In this document: in pieces, positions 17,243 through 27,384 of the stretch
Layout of the letters: every line of letters starts with the position of its first letter
How positions within the stretch are numbered: the first letter of the stretch is position 1
Assembly: GCF_900090325.1 (NCBI RefSeq)
Contig: NZ_FMHW01000002.1
Coordinates: 7,131,001-7,195,000 of the forward strand
Length of the DNA stretch: 64,000 nucleotides
Direction of reading: 5' to 3'
Source: Micromonospora pallida
GTDB taxonomy: Bacteria > Actinomycetota > Actinomycetes > Mycobacteriales > Micromonosporaceae
The notes under the pieces: model-generated
Told to the model about the DNA's origin: nothing
Database searches by the model: none
The model's input: the letters and a program-made list of their open reading frames with translations, nothing else
Translations under genes and position numbers: made by a program

Positions 17243-17301
17243 TTGATCAAGAGGTTTGCGTCAGGCGGAACGCCGATCGGTGACGCAAACCTCTTGATCA
17301 A
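17243..17301. repeat. Inverted-repeat element, family B copy 1 (21-bp perfect arms)
   Basis: The left arm 17243-17263 begins TTGATCAAGAGGTTTGCGTC; the exact complement is 17281-17301; loop 17 bases. It lies between converging genes (FHA and rocD) and can terminate both. A relative is at 46840-46891. Confidence 0.88.
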
Positions 17302-17309
17302 ACTTAGGG

Positions 17310-18523
<1,214 letters not shown>

Positions 18524-18527
<4 letters not shown>

Positions 18528-19348
18528 TTGCCTGCCTTCTTTCCCTGACGGAGTCGCAACGTGCAGCACTTCGGGCCACCGCCGGCCTTGCGCAGCTCGG
18601 ACAGGTCGACACCGATGGTCTGGTAGCCCCGGTCACGCAGCTTTGCGGCGAGACCGGTGGCCTGGACGGGCAGCACCACGTGCCGACCGTCGCTGACCGC
18701 GTTCAGCCCCAGCACCTCGGCGTCGGCCATGGTGGCGTGCACCGCGTCGGGGAAGAGCCGACGCAGCGCGGCCTGGCTGCCGGGGGAGAACGCCTCGGGA
18801 AGATACGCCACGGTGTGCTCGTCGAGCACGGTGAGCGCGGTGTCCAGGTGGTAGAAGCGGGGGTCGACGAGCTGGAGGGTGATCACCGGATAGCCGAAGA
18901 CCTCCTGCAACTGCGCGTGCGAGGCGTGCGCGGTGCGGAAGCCGGTGCCGGCGAGCAGCAGGTCACCGGCGAGCAGGATGTCGCCCTCGCCCTCGTTGAC
19001 GTGCTTCGGGTCGTACATCTCGAAGCCGGCGGCCTCGAACCAGGCCCGGTAGGCGGGGGCCTCGTCGGCCCGCTGCGGGTCGCGGAACTGCACGGCCATC
19101 GCCCTGCCGTCGATCACGGTGCCGCCGTTGGCGGCGAAGACCATGTCGGGCAGGCCGGGAACCGGGGGGATCTCCTCGACGGTGTGGCCGAGGTCGTGGT
19201 AGGTCTGCCGCAGTTGCTCCCACTGCCGGATCGCCAGGTCGGCGTCGACCGGTGCGGTGGGGTCCATCCAGGGGTTGATCGCGTAGTCGACGGCGAAGTA
19301 CGTCGGCCGGCACATGAGGAAGCGCTGGCTGGTGGCGTCCATCGTCAT
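18524..19348 (-). CDS. DDAH / arginine dihydrolase-like hydrolase of the guanidino-group modifying superfamily
   Basis: A 274-residue beta/alpha-propeller enzyme. The catalytic triad is visible: His167 (FYHLDTALT), acidic residues in NEGEGDIL (118-125) and nucleophilic Cys261 or Cys262 (PKCCTLRL). The substrate loop reads MVFAANGG, with Asn74. Dimethylarginase would yield citrulline, but the partner gene rocD consumes ornithine. An arginine dihydrolase (arginine to ornithine, two NH3 and CO2) would fit better, and Asn in this loop has been linked to that second hydrolysis. Starts ATG 19348 or 19342; GGGAGCAGGA precedes. Family sure, substrate not. Confidence 0.8.
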
Positions 19349-19453
19349 TGTCCTGCTCCCGAGGGTCGGGCGCGCCCGGCCACTCCCGGCCTGCGGGCTG
19401 GCGCCGTTGTCCCAACGCTATGCGCCCGGTGGCGGCGATAACCACCCGTGAGG

Positions 19454-19512
19454 ATTGCGTGAAGCGCACGTTCATTGCGTCTGTGGGGGAGTAGATGTGC
19501 GATTCGTTGCGT
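19454..19512 (-). promoter_or_regulatory. Repeated ATTGCGT motifs upstream of the ddaH-like/rocD operon
   Basis: (A)TTGCGT occurs at 19454-19460, 19474-19480 and 19507-19512 (ACGCAAT on the operon strand). The first two are 20 bases apart, about two turns. They lie 105-165 bases before the operon start. An Lrp/AsnC-type operator is a guess; no regulator gene adjoins. Confidence 0.3.
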
Positions 19513-19704
19513 ACGCCCAGCGTGCCCAGGTGGCCGGCACCCGCGACGAGGATGAAAGGCGTGGCGACCGACGATCTGGAGGTTCGGTGAACCAACCCGC
19601 CGGATACACCCGTGCTCCGGTAGACGAACGCGTTGCGCCCCGGTGGCGCGCGGGGCCAGGGCGAAGCGTTCGGCTCGCTGCGCTGCCGGACGGCCCGGAC
19701 ACAC

Positions 19705-19734
19705 TTCGGGGGCGGCGAGACCGCCGCCCCCGAA
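19705..19734 (-). terminator. Strong hairpin after the 19815 gene
   Basis: A 12-bp perfect stem (TTCGGGGGCGGC, 19705-19716, with its complement 19723-19734) and a 6-base loop, 81 bases beyond the stop of the reverse-strand gene. No long U-tract. Confidence 0.6.
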
Positions 19735-19814
19735 AGAGATGTTCCCCCCGCTGGTGAACCACCAGTTCTGACCGGGCTCGGCCGGTGCACCACCGGCGCC
19801 GCCAACAGTGCCCG

Positions 19815-20681
19815 TCAGAGCCGGTTGGCAAACTGTGAGTCAAGCCACTCCCGGAAGCGGTTGATCCAGTCGCCGTCGGCGGTCGGCCAGTCGTACTGGC
19901 CGGTCATCGCCAGCACGCCGAGCACCACGGCGGCGAGGCCGGCCACGATGCCGAGCAGCGCGTCCGTCTTGCCGGCGACGTGCCGGCGGCGGGTGGCGAC
20001 CAGGCCGAGGACGGACAGGACCGCGCCGATCGCGCCGACCGCGATGCCGTACCCGGCGAGGGCGCCGGTGAGTACGCAGAACAGCCCGGCCACACCGACG
20101 ATCAGCCCCAGGGTGGCGAGCAGGCTGGCGCGCGGCTTCTTCGCGGCCACTGTCGCAGGCTCCGGGACGCGGTCGTCGTCGCGGGTGGGGTCGGCGACGT
20201 CCCGGTCGAGGTCCGGATGGCTGGCGTCCCGGTCGATGTCCGGGCGAGCACGGTGGAGGATGCGCTTCCGCGTCTGCTCGTCCAGATCGACGGTCCGGTC
20301 CGGGGTGCCGGTGGCCGGGTCCAGGCCCGGTCCGGTGGGCTCGCGGTCGGCGATCCGGTCCGCCTCCGCCGGCCGGGCGGTCGCGGCCCGCGCGGCCGCC
20401 GCCCGTGCCTCGGCCTGCCGCTCCGCCTCGGCGTCCCGGGGGTCACGGTGCCGGCCGTCCGTCGACGCCGGTCCGGTCCGCTGGTCCCGGCCGTCAACCG
20501 TCGCGGCAGCGCTGCGGTACGTGGTGCGGTCCTCGCCCCGGTCGGTGACCACCGGCGCGGCGACCCGGCCGTCACCGGTGTCCAGCATGGTCGACGAGCC
20601 CCGGTCGGCGGCGCCGGGGGCGGCCTCGTCCCCGTCCCGGGCGGCCGGTTCGCTATGACGTGACAGCGAAGGAATCTTCAC
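19815..20681 (-). CDS. Hypothetical membrane protein with long charged cytoplasmic domain
   Basis: A 288-residue protein. Residues 1-180 are charged and low-complexity (many Arg, Asp, Ala), probably disordered. Three hydrophobic helices follow (about 186-206, 210-230, 240-262), then a short amphipathic tail (DWINRFREWLDSQF). GTG 20681 is chosen because GGAGGTG precedes it at normal distance; the longer frame lacks a site. No enzyme motif is visible. It is monocistronic with a hairpin behind it. Function unknown. Confidence 0.75.
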   Translation of the reverse strand: MKIPSLSRHSEPAARDGDEAAPGAADRGSSTMLDTGDGRVAAPVVTDRGEDRTTYRSAAATVDGRDQRTGPASTDGRHRDPRDAEAERQAEARAAAARAATARPAEADRIADREPTGPGLDPATGTPDRTVDLDEQTRKRILHRARPDIDRDASHPDLDRDVADPTRDDDRVPEPATVAAKKPRASLLATLGLIVGVAGLFCVLTGALAGYGIAVGAIGAVLSVLGLVATRRRHVAGKTDALLGIVAGLAAVVLGVLAMTGQYDWPTADGDWINRFREWLDSQFANRL

Positions 20682-20882
20682 GACGAACACCTCCTGGTCG
20701 ATGCGTGGAGACCTCGGACGCGCCAGCGGCTGCCACGCGGTGATACTCGTGACGTACCCTCCGCGCTCTTCCGGCACACCTGTCGCTGTCGGCGTCGGCC
20801 AATCGACGTCTAGGTGAACGGGGGTTGACAGCTCCGCCCAGAGTGCGCCGGCGCGGGGAAAGCGGCCGTAGGATCCTCAGCC

Positions 20883-22301
20883 GTGACCGGTGCGGGCAGA
20901 GAGAACGGCCGTGCTCCCGCAGCCCGGGGGCGCGTGGTGATGCTGGTCGACAACGGGGTGCACGGCGACTCGCGGGTGCAGAAGGCGGCCCGGTCGGCCG
21001 CCGTGGCCGGTTGGGACGTGACGCTGCTGGGCCGCTCCCCGGACGGCGAGCCGCGCCGGTGGCGGCTCGGCCGCGCCGAGGTACGGCTGCTGCCGATGGG
21101 CGGTCCGTCCACCGGGGCACAGGCCCGGCGGCGACGTGCGGTGGCCGCCCTCGGTGGCCTGCGCCGTCCGGTGGAGTTGGCGTACACCCGGTTCTGGTCG
21201 GTTGCCATGCGGGAGCGGGCGTGGCGGCGGCTGGAGCCGTCGCTGTGGCAGTACGAGCGGGCGTACGGGCCGGTGGTGGACGCGCTCGACCCGGACCTCA
21301 TCCACGCCCACGACTTCCGGATGCTCGGCGTCGCCGCGCGGGCGAAGCTGCGGGCCCGTGACCAGGGCCGGTCGGTCAAGCTGCTCTGGGACGCTCACGA
21401 GTTCCTCCCCGGCATCAAGCCGTGGCGGGACAACGTCCGCTGGCTGCCCGCCCACCGCGCGCACGAGCGGGAGTACGCCCCGTACGCCGACGCGGTGGTG
21501 ACCGTCTCCGACGAACTGGCCCGACTGTTGCAGGCCGAGCACGGCCTGACCGAACGGCCGGCGGTGGTGCTCAACGCCCCCGACCTGACCACCCCGTCCA
21601 CCACCGCCGGACCGGGTGAGGCCGGGCCGTCGGCGGCGGCCGGGCCGGGTGACGCCGGGGCCCCGGGTGGCGGGCCGGTGTCGCTGCGGGAGCGGTGCGG
21701 GATCGGCCCGGACGTGCCGCTGTTGGTCTACAGCGGGGCGGCGGCACCGCAGCGGGGCCTGGCCGTCCTGGTCGAGGCGCTGCCCGCGCTCCCCGACGCG
21801 CACGTCGCGTTCGTGGTGAACCGGCCGGACGGCGACTACGTCCAGGGCCTGGTCCGGCGCGCGGCCGAGCTGGGGGTGGCCGACCGGCTGCACGTCGGCG
21901 GGTACGTCGCCGCCGACGAGGTGGTGCCGCTGCTGGCCGGGGCGGATGTCGGGGTGATCCCGATCGAGCACTGGCCGAACCACGAGATCGCTCTGATCAC
22001 CAAGTTCTTCGAGTACTCGCACGCCCGGCTGCCGATCGTGGTCAGCGACGTACGGACGATGGCGGAGACGGTCCGCCGTACCGGTCAGGGGGAGGTCTTC
22101 CGGGCCGGCGACCCGGCCGACCTGGTCCGCGCGGTCCGGGCGGTGCTCGCCGACCCGGGCCGGCACCGGGCCGCATACGAGGCCCCGGGGCTGCTGGAAA
22201 GCTGGTCCTGGCCGGCGCAGGCGGCGGTGCTCGACCGGGTCTACACCGCGCTGCTCCCGGACCGGCCGGCGGTCTCATTAGACGGCGGTGGGCAGGCGTG
22301 A
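20883..22301 (+). CDS. Family 4 glycosyltransferase
   Basis: A 472-residue GT-B enzyme. N-terminal domain: VVMLVDNGVHGDSRVQKAA, a loop seen in GT4 enzymes of cell-surface clusters. An Ala/Gly/Pro insert (about 240-262) sits before the C-terminal domain, which holds LVYSGAAAPQRGL, GYVAADEVVPLLAGADVGVIP and ALITKFFEYSHARLP (donor-binding region). The TAGGAT at 20869-20874 ends 8 bases before the GTG, so the message may be leaderless. The stop overlaps the next glycosyltransferase (GTGA). Likely surface glycan or teichoic-acid-like polymer assembly. Confidence 0.85.
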   Translation: MTGAGRENGRAPAARGRVVMLVDNGVHGDSRVQKAARSAAVAGWDVTLLGRSPDGEPRRWRLGRAEVRLLPMGGPSTGAQARRRRAVAALGGLRRPVELAYTRFWSVAMRERAWRRLEPSLWQYERAYGPVVDALDPDLIHAHDFRMLGVAARAKLRARDQGRSVKLLWDAHEFLPGIKPWRDNVRWLPAHRAHEREYAPYADAVVTVSDELARLLQAEHGLTERPAVVLNAPDLTTPSTTAGPGEAGPSAAAGPGDAGAPGGGPVSLRERCGIGPDVPLLVYSGAAAPQRGLAVLVEALPALPDAHVAFVVNRPDGDYVQGLVRRAAELGVADRLHVGGYVAADEVVPLLAGADVGVIPIEHWPNHEIALITKFFEYSHARLPIVVSDVRTMAETVRRTGQGEVFRAGDPADLVRAVRAVLADPGRHRAAYEAPGLLESWSWPAQAAVLDRVYTALLPDRPAVSLDGGGQA

Positions 22302-23845
22302 GCACGCCGGACGTCACCGTGGTGCTGCCGGTATACGACGCCATGCCGTACCTGACCCGGTGCCTGGATTCCCTGGCCGCGCAGACCATCGGCGCGCAGC
22401 GGATGGAGGTGGTGGCGGTCGACGACGGCTCGACCGACACCGGCCCGCGCGAGCTGGCCCGGTTCGCGCGGCGCTTTCCCGGCACGGTGAAGCTGCTCCG
22501 GCAGGCCAACTCCGGCGGCCCGGCCGCCCCCTGCAACCGGGCGCTGGAGCACGCCACCGGCCGGTACGTCTTCTTCCTCGGGGCCGACGACCACCTGGGA
22601 CCGGAGGCGTTGCGGCGACTGGTCGACGCCGCCGACCGGTACGACGCCGAGGTGGTCCTCGGCCGGGTGGTCGGGGTGAACAGCCGCTTCATCCATCAGG
22701 AGGTGTTCGCCGAGACCCGGGCCGAGATCGGCCTGGACGACCCGGGGCTGTCCTGGTCGCTGGCGAACACGAAGCTGTTCCGCCGGGACCTGATCGAGCG
22801 GTACGGGCTGCGCTACCCGGAGGACATGCCGATCGGTAGCGACCAGCCCTTCACCCTGGAGGCGTGCCACCGGGCGAAGCGGATCTCGGTGCTCGCCGAC
22901 TACGACTACTACTACGCGGTGCGCCGGCTCGACGCCCGGAACATCACCTACCTGAGCCGGGTCGAGGACCGGCTGGCCTGCGCCGAGGCCCTGGTCGACT
23001 TCGCCGATGGGCTGCTGCCACCCGGACCGGAGCGGGACACCGTCATGGCCCGGTACTTCGCGCTGGAGATCGCGGCGCTGCTGCCCGACGACCTCCTCGG
23101 ATTGGACCGGCTGACCCAGGAGAAACTGCACGACGCAGTCCGGTCGCTGGCCGAACGGCACCTGAGTCCGGCGGTCGCCGCCCGGCTGACGGTACGGACC
23201 CGGCTGCGCCTGGCGGTCACCCGGCACGGCGACCTCGACGACCTGCTCGCCATACTCCGGCAGGACACCGGGGACGGCGTACCGGCCAGCGTGGTCGACG
23301 GGGACCGGTGGTACGCGGCGTACCCGGGCTTCCGCGCCGGGGCGCTGCCCGACACGGTCTTCGAGGTCACCGACGGGCTGCCGGAGTGGCTGGCCACGCT
23401 CGACGTGACGGCGGTCGGCTGGGACCGGGGGCCGACCGGCCGGCCGGCGCTGACCGTCGAGGCGCGCAGTCCCCGTCCCGACCTGGCGGACCGCTGCACC
23501 GATCTGCGGCTGCTCGCCGAGGAGGTGGCCGGCGGGCCGGCGCGCATCACCACCGTCGACGGCGGGACCTCGGTGACCGTCTCCTTCGACGTGCACGCGC
23601 TGGTCGCGGCGAGCGCGGTCACCGGCCAACGCCGGGCGGTCCGGGCCGAGGCGACCGTGGCGGGCCGGACCGGGGCCGCGCCCCTGCGGGTGGCCCGGCT
23701 GCGGGCACCCCGGCCGGTGCTGGTCCGGCGGGGTCGACGGCTGTTCGCGGTCAGCCCGAGCCGGGACGACTCGGGCCGGCTGATGCTCTCCGTCGTGCCG
23801 TTCACCCCCCGGCGCATCGTCGCCCGGCTCACCCGCCGCCGCTGA
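22298..23845 (+). CDS. Family 2 glycosyltransferase with C-terminal beta-rich domain, TarS/TarP-like
   Basis: A 515-residue protein. GT-A domain (1-250): VVLPVYDAMPYLTRCLDSL, VDDGSTD, the DxD-like GADDHLG, and SDQPFT, which supplies the catalytic Asp. Residues 260-330 are helical and 330-515 are beta-rich with no catalytic motif, resembling the trimerisation/carbohydrate modules of wall-teichoic-acid glycosyltransferases. GTG 22298 overlaps the preceding stop, so the two enzymes are made together. Probably decorates a wall polymer. Confidence 0.82.
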   Translation: MSTPDVTVVLPVYDAMPYLTRCLDSLAAQTIGAQRMEVVAVDDGSTDTGPRELARFARRFPGTVKLLRQANSGGPAAPCNRALEHATGRYVFFLGADDHLGPEALRRLVDAADRYDAEVVLGRVVGVNSRFIHQEVFAETRAEIGLDDPGLSWSLANTKLFRRDLIERYGLRYPEDMPIGSDQPFTLEACHRAKRISVLADYDYYYAVRRLDARNITYLSRVEDRLACAEALVDFADGLLPPGPERDTVMARYFALEIAALLPDDLLGLDRLTQEKLHDAVRSLAERHLSPAVAARLTVRTRLRLAVTRHGDLDDLLAILRQDTGDGVPASVVDGDRWYAAYPGFRAGALPDTVFEVTDGLPEWLATLDVTAVGWDRGPTGRPALTVEARSPRPDLADRCTDLRLLAEEVAGGPARITTVDGGTSVTVSFDVHALVAASAVTGQRRAVRAEATVAGRTGAAPLRVARLRAPRPVLVRRGRRLFAVSPSRDDSGRLMLSVVPFTPRRIVARLTRRR

Positions 23846-23964
23846 CCGCCCGCCCCCGTCGTCCGCCGGCCGGTCTTGTTGCCCGGCGGCGCGTAGCCCG
23901 GGGGTCGGTGCGCGTGGTCCGGGGGTTGGGCCCGCGTCGGGCCGGAGCGGTCGTTCGGTCCGGG

Positions 23965-24951
23965 TCAGACCCGGGCGTCGAGTTCCCGCCAGCGCAGCGC
24001 GTGCCGGATGCCGTCGGCGACCGTGTACCGGGGCTGCCAGCGCAGCACGTGCTGGCCCCGGCGGCTCCGGTTGAACACCCCCGCCACGTCGCCGGGCCGG
24101 GGACCGGTCTCCCGTACCGGCAGCGGCTCTCCGACGACCTCGGAGAATGCGTCGACCAGCTCACGGACGGTCGTGCCGGTGCCGGTGCCGACGTTCAACG
24201 CGGCGAAGCCGCCACCGTCGGCCGTCACCACGTCGAAGCGGGTCAGGGCCGCCACGTGCGCCTCGGCGAGGTCCCAGACGTGGACGTAGTCCCGGATCGC
24301 GGTGCCGTCCCGGGTCGGCCACTCGGTGCCGGTCAGGCAGAACTTCCCGCCGGTGAACCACGCCTCGATCATCCGGCCGAGGGCGTGACTCGGGTCGCGG
24401 AGCTGGAGGCCGGTCCGGAACTGCGGGTCCGCGCCGATCGGGTTGAAGTAGCGCAGCGCGACCGCGCTCAGCTCGCCGGCCGCCGCCGCGTCGGCGAGCA
24501 CCGTCTCCACCATTGCCTTGCTCCGGGCGTACGGGCTGACCGGGGCGACCGGGGAGGACTCGTCGACGGCGAAGTCCGGGCCGGGCTGGTACAGCGCGGC
24601 GGTGGAGCTGAACAGCAGCCGCCGGCAGTCGTTGCGGGCCAGGTGGCCGACCAGGCTGACCGCCTTGGCGAGGTTCTCCCGGTAGTAGCGCACCGGTTCC
24701 CGGACCGACTCGGGCACCACGATCACCCCGGCGCAGTGCACCGTCGCGGTGATCTCCGGGTGCTCGGCGAAGATCCGGTCGACCAGCGGGCCGTCCGAGA
24801 TGTCCCCCCGGTAGAAGATCCGGCCGGCGGTGAACGACTCCCGGCCGGTGCTCAGGTCGTCCAGGATCACCGGGACGTGCCCCCGGTCGAGCAGAGCGGA
24901 CGCGACGGTGCTGCCGATGAAGCCGGCCCCGCCCGTGATCAGCACCTTCAC
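23965..24951 (-). CDS. galE: UDP-glucose 4-epimerase family protein
   Basis: A 328-residue extended SDR. GGAGFIG (7-13) binds NAD, Ser116/117 with Tyr141 and Lys145 (SPYARSKAM) form the catalytic set, and the C-terminal part has RDYVHVWDLA and NVGTGTGTTV typical of GalE. It interconverts UDP-glucose and UDP-galactose, or the N-acetyl forms. GTG 24951 is chosen since GGAGGAGAG precedes it; the frame runs open further upstream without a ribosome site. It converges on the glycosyltransferase pair and follows another glycosyltransferase gene by 35 bases, so it probably supplies sugar donors for both. Confidence 0.88.
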   Translation of the reverse strand: MKVLITGGAGFIGSTVASALLDRGHVPVILDDLSTGRESFTAGRIFYRGDISDGPLVDRIFAEHPEITATVHCAGVIVVPESVREPVRYYRENLAKAVSLVGHLARNDCRRLLFSSTAALYQPGPDFAVDESSPVAPVSPYARSKAMVETVLADAAAAGELSAVALRYFNPIGADPQFRTGLQLRDPSHALGRMIEAWFTGGKFCLTGTEWPTRDGTAIRDYVHVWDLAEAHVAALTRFDVVTADGGGFAALNVGTGTGTTVRELVDAFSEVVGEPLPVRETGPRPGDVAGVFNRSRRGQHVLRWQPRYTVADGIRHALRWRELDARV

Positions 24952-24986
24952 CGGCTCTCCTCCTCGCTTCGCTTCGCCGCCCGGCC

Positions 24987-26078
24987 TCAGCCGGTCGACA
25001 CTGTCGGTACGGGTGTGGTCGCGGCGGCGGCCGGAGCCGGTGCGCTCGGGGTACGGCCCCGCCGTACCCGGCCGAGGGTCCGGTGGACCGACCGCAGGGT
25101 CGTCCACGCGAGGTAGTTGTCCCGTTCGACCAGCCGGTGCTTCAGGCCGGTCACCCCGTCGGGCACGGCGTACCCGCCGGCCGGCAGCCAGCGCCGGTGG
25201 TCGAGGACCATCCGGCGGAAGAACTCCCGGCGGGACGCGTCGGGCAGCCGGGCCTCGTTGCCGAGAATGACCAGGTAGTGGTTGACCATCAGGCGGAACA
25301 GTTCGGGACGGAAGACGTCGTGCCGTCCCCCAGCGGCGTCCACGGCGGCGAAGACCGCCGCGTACTGGTCGAAGACCTCGAAGTGCCGGTCGCTGCGGGT
25401 CACCGTGATCCGCCCCTGCGGCTGCTGCCGGTAGTGGTAGCAGACCCGCTCCAGCACGTCGATCCGGTCGGCGGCCATCAGCAGCGGGTGACTGTAGGCG
25501 ACGTCCTCGTACCAGCCGCCCCGGAAGCGCAGCGCGGCCTCGTCCAGCAGCCCGCGCCGGACCACCTTCGTGCAGGCCGACTGGGCCAGCCGGAGCAGGT
25601 GCGGACGGTCGGCCAGCCGCAGCGGAGTGGCATGCCCGGCGAGCGCCCCGGCCGAGGGACGGGGCACGACCCGGCCACCGGGGAACACCTCGGCGTGGTC
25701 GATGATCAGTACGTCGGGACGGGTCGCCGCGAGTCGCTCCCGGACCGCAGCGAGCGAGCCCGCCGGCAGCCAGTCGTCACCGTCGACGAACCAGACGTAC
25801 TCGCCGGTGGCCTGGGCCAGACCGGCGTTGCGGGCGCCACCGAGACCGACGTTGGTGGCCAGGTGTACGACCCGGACCCGGGGGTCGCGCGCCGCGTATC
25901 CGTCGAGGATCGCGCCGCAGCCGTCCGGCGAGGCGTCGTCGACCGCGACCACCTCGACGTCCGCGTACGGCTCGGCGAGGATCGAGTCGAGGCAGGTCGC
26001 CAGGTACGCCTCCACGCCGTGGACGGGCACGACGACGGAGATCCGGGGCTGTCCCGAGGACAGGTCAGCACTGCTCAC
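24987..26078 (-). CDS. Family 2 glycosyltransferase
   Basis: A 363-residue GT-A enzyme. ISVVVPVHGVEAYLATCLDSIL, VDDASPDG and DGDDWLPAGSL (the metal-binding DxD) are clear. YEDVAYSHPLL supplies the base. The C-terminal third (about 230-330) is helical and typical of wall- or capsule-polymer glycosyltransferases; the last 25 residues are Ala/Pro-rich. GTG 26078 follows GAGG. Upstream partner of galE in a two-gene operon. Confidence 0.85.
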   Translation of the reverse strand: MSSADLSSGQPRISVVVPVHGVEAYLATCLDSILAEPYADVEVVAVDDASPDGCGAILDGYAARDPRVRVVHLATNVGLGGARNAGLAQATGEYVWFVDGDDWLPAGSLAAVRERLAATRPDVLIIDHAEVFPGGRVVPRPSAGALAGHATPLRLADRPHLLRLAQSACTKVVRRGLLDEAALRFRGGWYEDVAYSHPLLMAADRIDVLERVCYHYRQQPQGRITVTRSDRHFEVFDQYAAVFAAVDAAGGRHDVFRPELFRLMVNHYLVILGNEARLPDASRREFFRRMVLDHRRWLPAGGYAVPDGVTGLKHRLVERDNYLAWTTLRSVHRTLGRVRRGRTPSAPAPAAAATTPVPTVSTG

Positions 26079-26216
26079 GCCTCATCACGCTGGCGTACGC
26101 AGTTTGCGACCACCCCACACCCAGATGAACATCGCTGCCATTCATCGTGGCCGGGTCATCGCTGCCTACTGCCCGCTGCCCGTTGACCGTTGAATCGGAA
26201 ATGGGACGATCATGTC

Positions 26217-27167
26217 GTGACCGTGTTCATGCCACCGGAGCAGATCGCCGACCGAACCGCCCGTGCCGTCGACGCGGCTGTCCACGCCGGACGTGGCCTC
26301 GGGCTCACCGTGACCGAGCCGAAGGTGCTGTACGAGGCGTTCTCGGTGGTCGTCCACCTCGCGCCGTCACCGGTCGTGGCCCGGGTGCTCACGGTGTTGC
26401 CGCACTACGCGGACCTCGACAGCCAGGCGGTCCGGCAACGGGCGGAGTTGGGCGTGACCCGGTGGCTCGCCGACCGGGGCACCCCCGTCATCCCGCCCAG
26501 CCCGCTCGTGCCACGGGAACCCGTCCAGCGCGACGGGTTCTCGATGACGTTCTGGCAGCTCGTCAACGTGGCCCCGGACGCTGAGCCCGACTACGTGGCG
26601 AACGCCGGCCTCGTCGCCGACCTGCACGCCGCCATGCGCGACTATCCGGGTGACCTGTCGTTCCTGTCGGCGGCCGAGCCCCGGTTCATCGAGGACGGCC
26701 TAGTTCTGCTCAAGGATCACCCCGACCTCCTCGACCCGGCCGACCTGGACCGCGCCCGTCGCGAGTGGCAGGTCCTGGAACCTGTCGTGCGTTCCCGCGC
26801 GACGTTCGAGCGCACGTTCCCGGGGATCGACCTCCAGCCCATCCACGGCGACTGCCCGGCGGTGAACATCGTCCCGGAGGTGCGCGGGCACCTGTACGCC
26901 GACTTCGAGATGGTGACGTTGGGGCCCGTCGAGTGGGACCTCGCCGGCCTCGGCCCCGACTGTGAGGCCGCCTACGACCAGGCGGCCCGGAGCAGGGGCA
27001 TGCGGGAGTTGAACAAGGACGTCCTGGGCTTCGTCAACGCGGTGGGGATGCTGCGGGGCGTCGCCTGTCTCGCGCTCGCGCCGCAACTGCCGATGCTGGC
27101 AGACGCCATCCGGCCGCTCATCGAGCAGTGGCGGTCGACGCCGTTCGCGGGCGGGCTGACCGGCTGA
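26217..27167 (+). CDS. APH-family phosphotransferase
   Basis: A 316-residue aminoglycoside-phosphotransferase-fold protein. The catalytic loop is HGDCPAVN (His210, Asp212, Asn217) and the metal-binding Asp229 is in YADFEMV. The N-lobe Gly-rich loop is poorly conserved. Substrate could be a drug, a sugar or a small metabolite. Start is uncertain: GTG 26217, GTG 26223 and ATG 26229 are in frame, with only a weak ribosome site and GATCAT as a possible -10. Its last 50 bases overlap the end of the converging gene at 27118, which suggests the two were brought together secondarily. Confidence 0.78.
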   Translation: MTVFMPPEQIADRTARAVDAAVHAGRGLGLTVTEPKVLYEAFSVVVHLAPSPVVARVLTVLPHYADLDSQAVRQRAELGVTRWLADRGTPVIPPSPLVPREPVQRDGFSMTFWQLVNVAPDAEPDYVANAGLVADLHAAMRDYPGDLSFLSAAEPRFIEDGLVLLKDHPDLLDPADLDRARREWQVLEPVVRSRATFERTFPGIDLQPIHGDCPAVNIVPEVRGHLYADFEMVTLGPVEWDLAGLGPDCEAAYDQAARSRGMRELNKDVLGFVNAVGMLRGVACLALAPQLPMLADAIRPLIEQWRSTPFAGGLTG

Positions 27168-27384
27168 GCTGCATCCGCAGCCCGGCCGGCTGTACGAAGA
27201 TCGACCGCCGGGCGACCGCGTCACCTTTCTTGTCGAGCTGGTAGCCGTCGAGCCAGACCCACCCGTCGAAGGTGACCCAGTCGAGCACCCGGATCACCCG
27301 GAACATGATCGGCGTGACGAACTGCACGCTGGCCGCGCGCGTCACCAGCACCAGGTCACCGGCTCCGGGCAGGGGAGCGTTCAC
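27118..27384 (-). CDS. Small conserved actinobacterial protein of unknown function
   Basis: An 88-residue protein. The core GDLVLVTRAASVQFVTPI, FRVIRVLDW and DGWVWLDGYQL is built like a small beta-barrel and resembles short proteins common in Micromonospora and Streptomyces accessory loci. GTG 27384 overlaps the TGA of the upstream gene, which supports the start and a two-gene operon. The last 14 residues overlap the end of the APH gene on the other strand and look like read-through beyond an original stop. Function unknown. Confidence 0.65.
   Translation of the reverse strand: MNAPLPGAGDLVLVTRAASVQFVTPIMFRVIRVLDWVTFDGWVWLDGYQLDKKGDAVARRSIFVQPAGLRMQLSRSARPRTASTATAR

Larger units (their letters stand above)
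19349..19814. other. 466-bp intergenic region between the arginine operon and a membrane protein gene
   Basis: Holds the ATTGCGT repeats near the operon and the strong hairpin at 19705-19734. A short open frame at 19587-19757 with a GGAGG is crossed by that hairpin and has no protein character; no gene is called. Confidence 0.5.

Noticed and set aside
19587..19757. 56-codon frame with an upstream GGAGG
   Set aside because: It is crossed by a 12-bp perfect hairpin, has Arg/Pro-rich composition and no similarity to a small protein family I know.
20883..26078. A natural-product biosynthetic cluster
   Set aside because: Only glycosyltransferases and galE; no polyketide, peptide or terpene core enzyme in the window.
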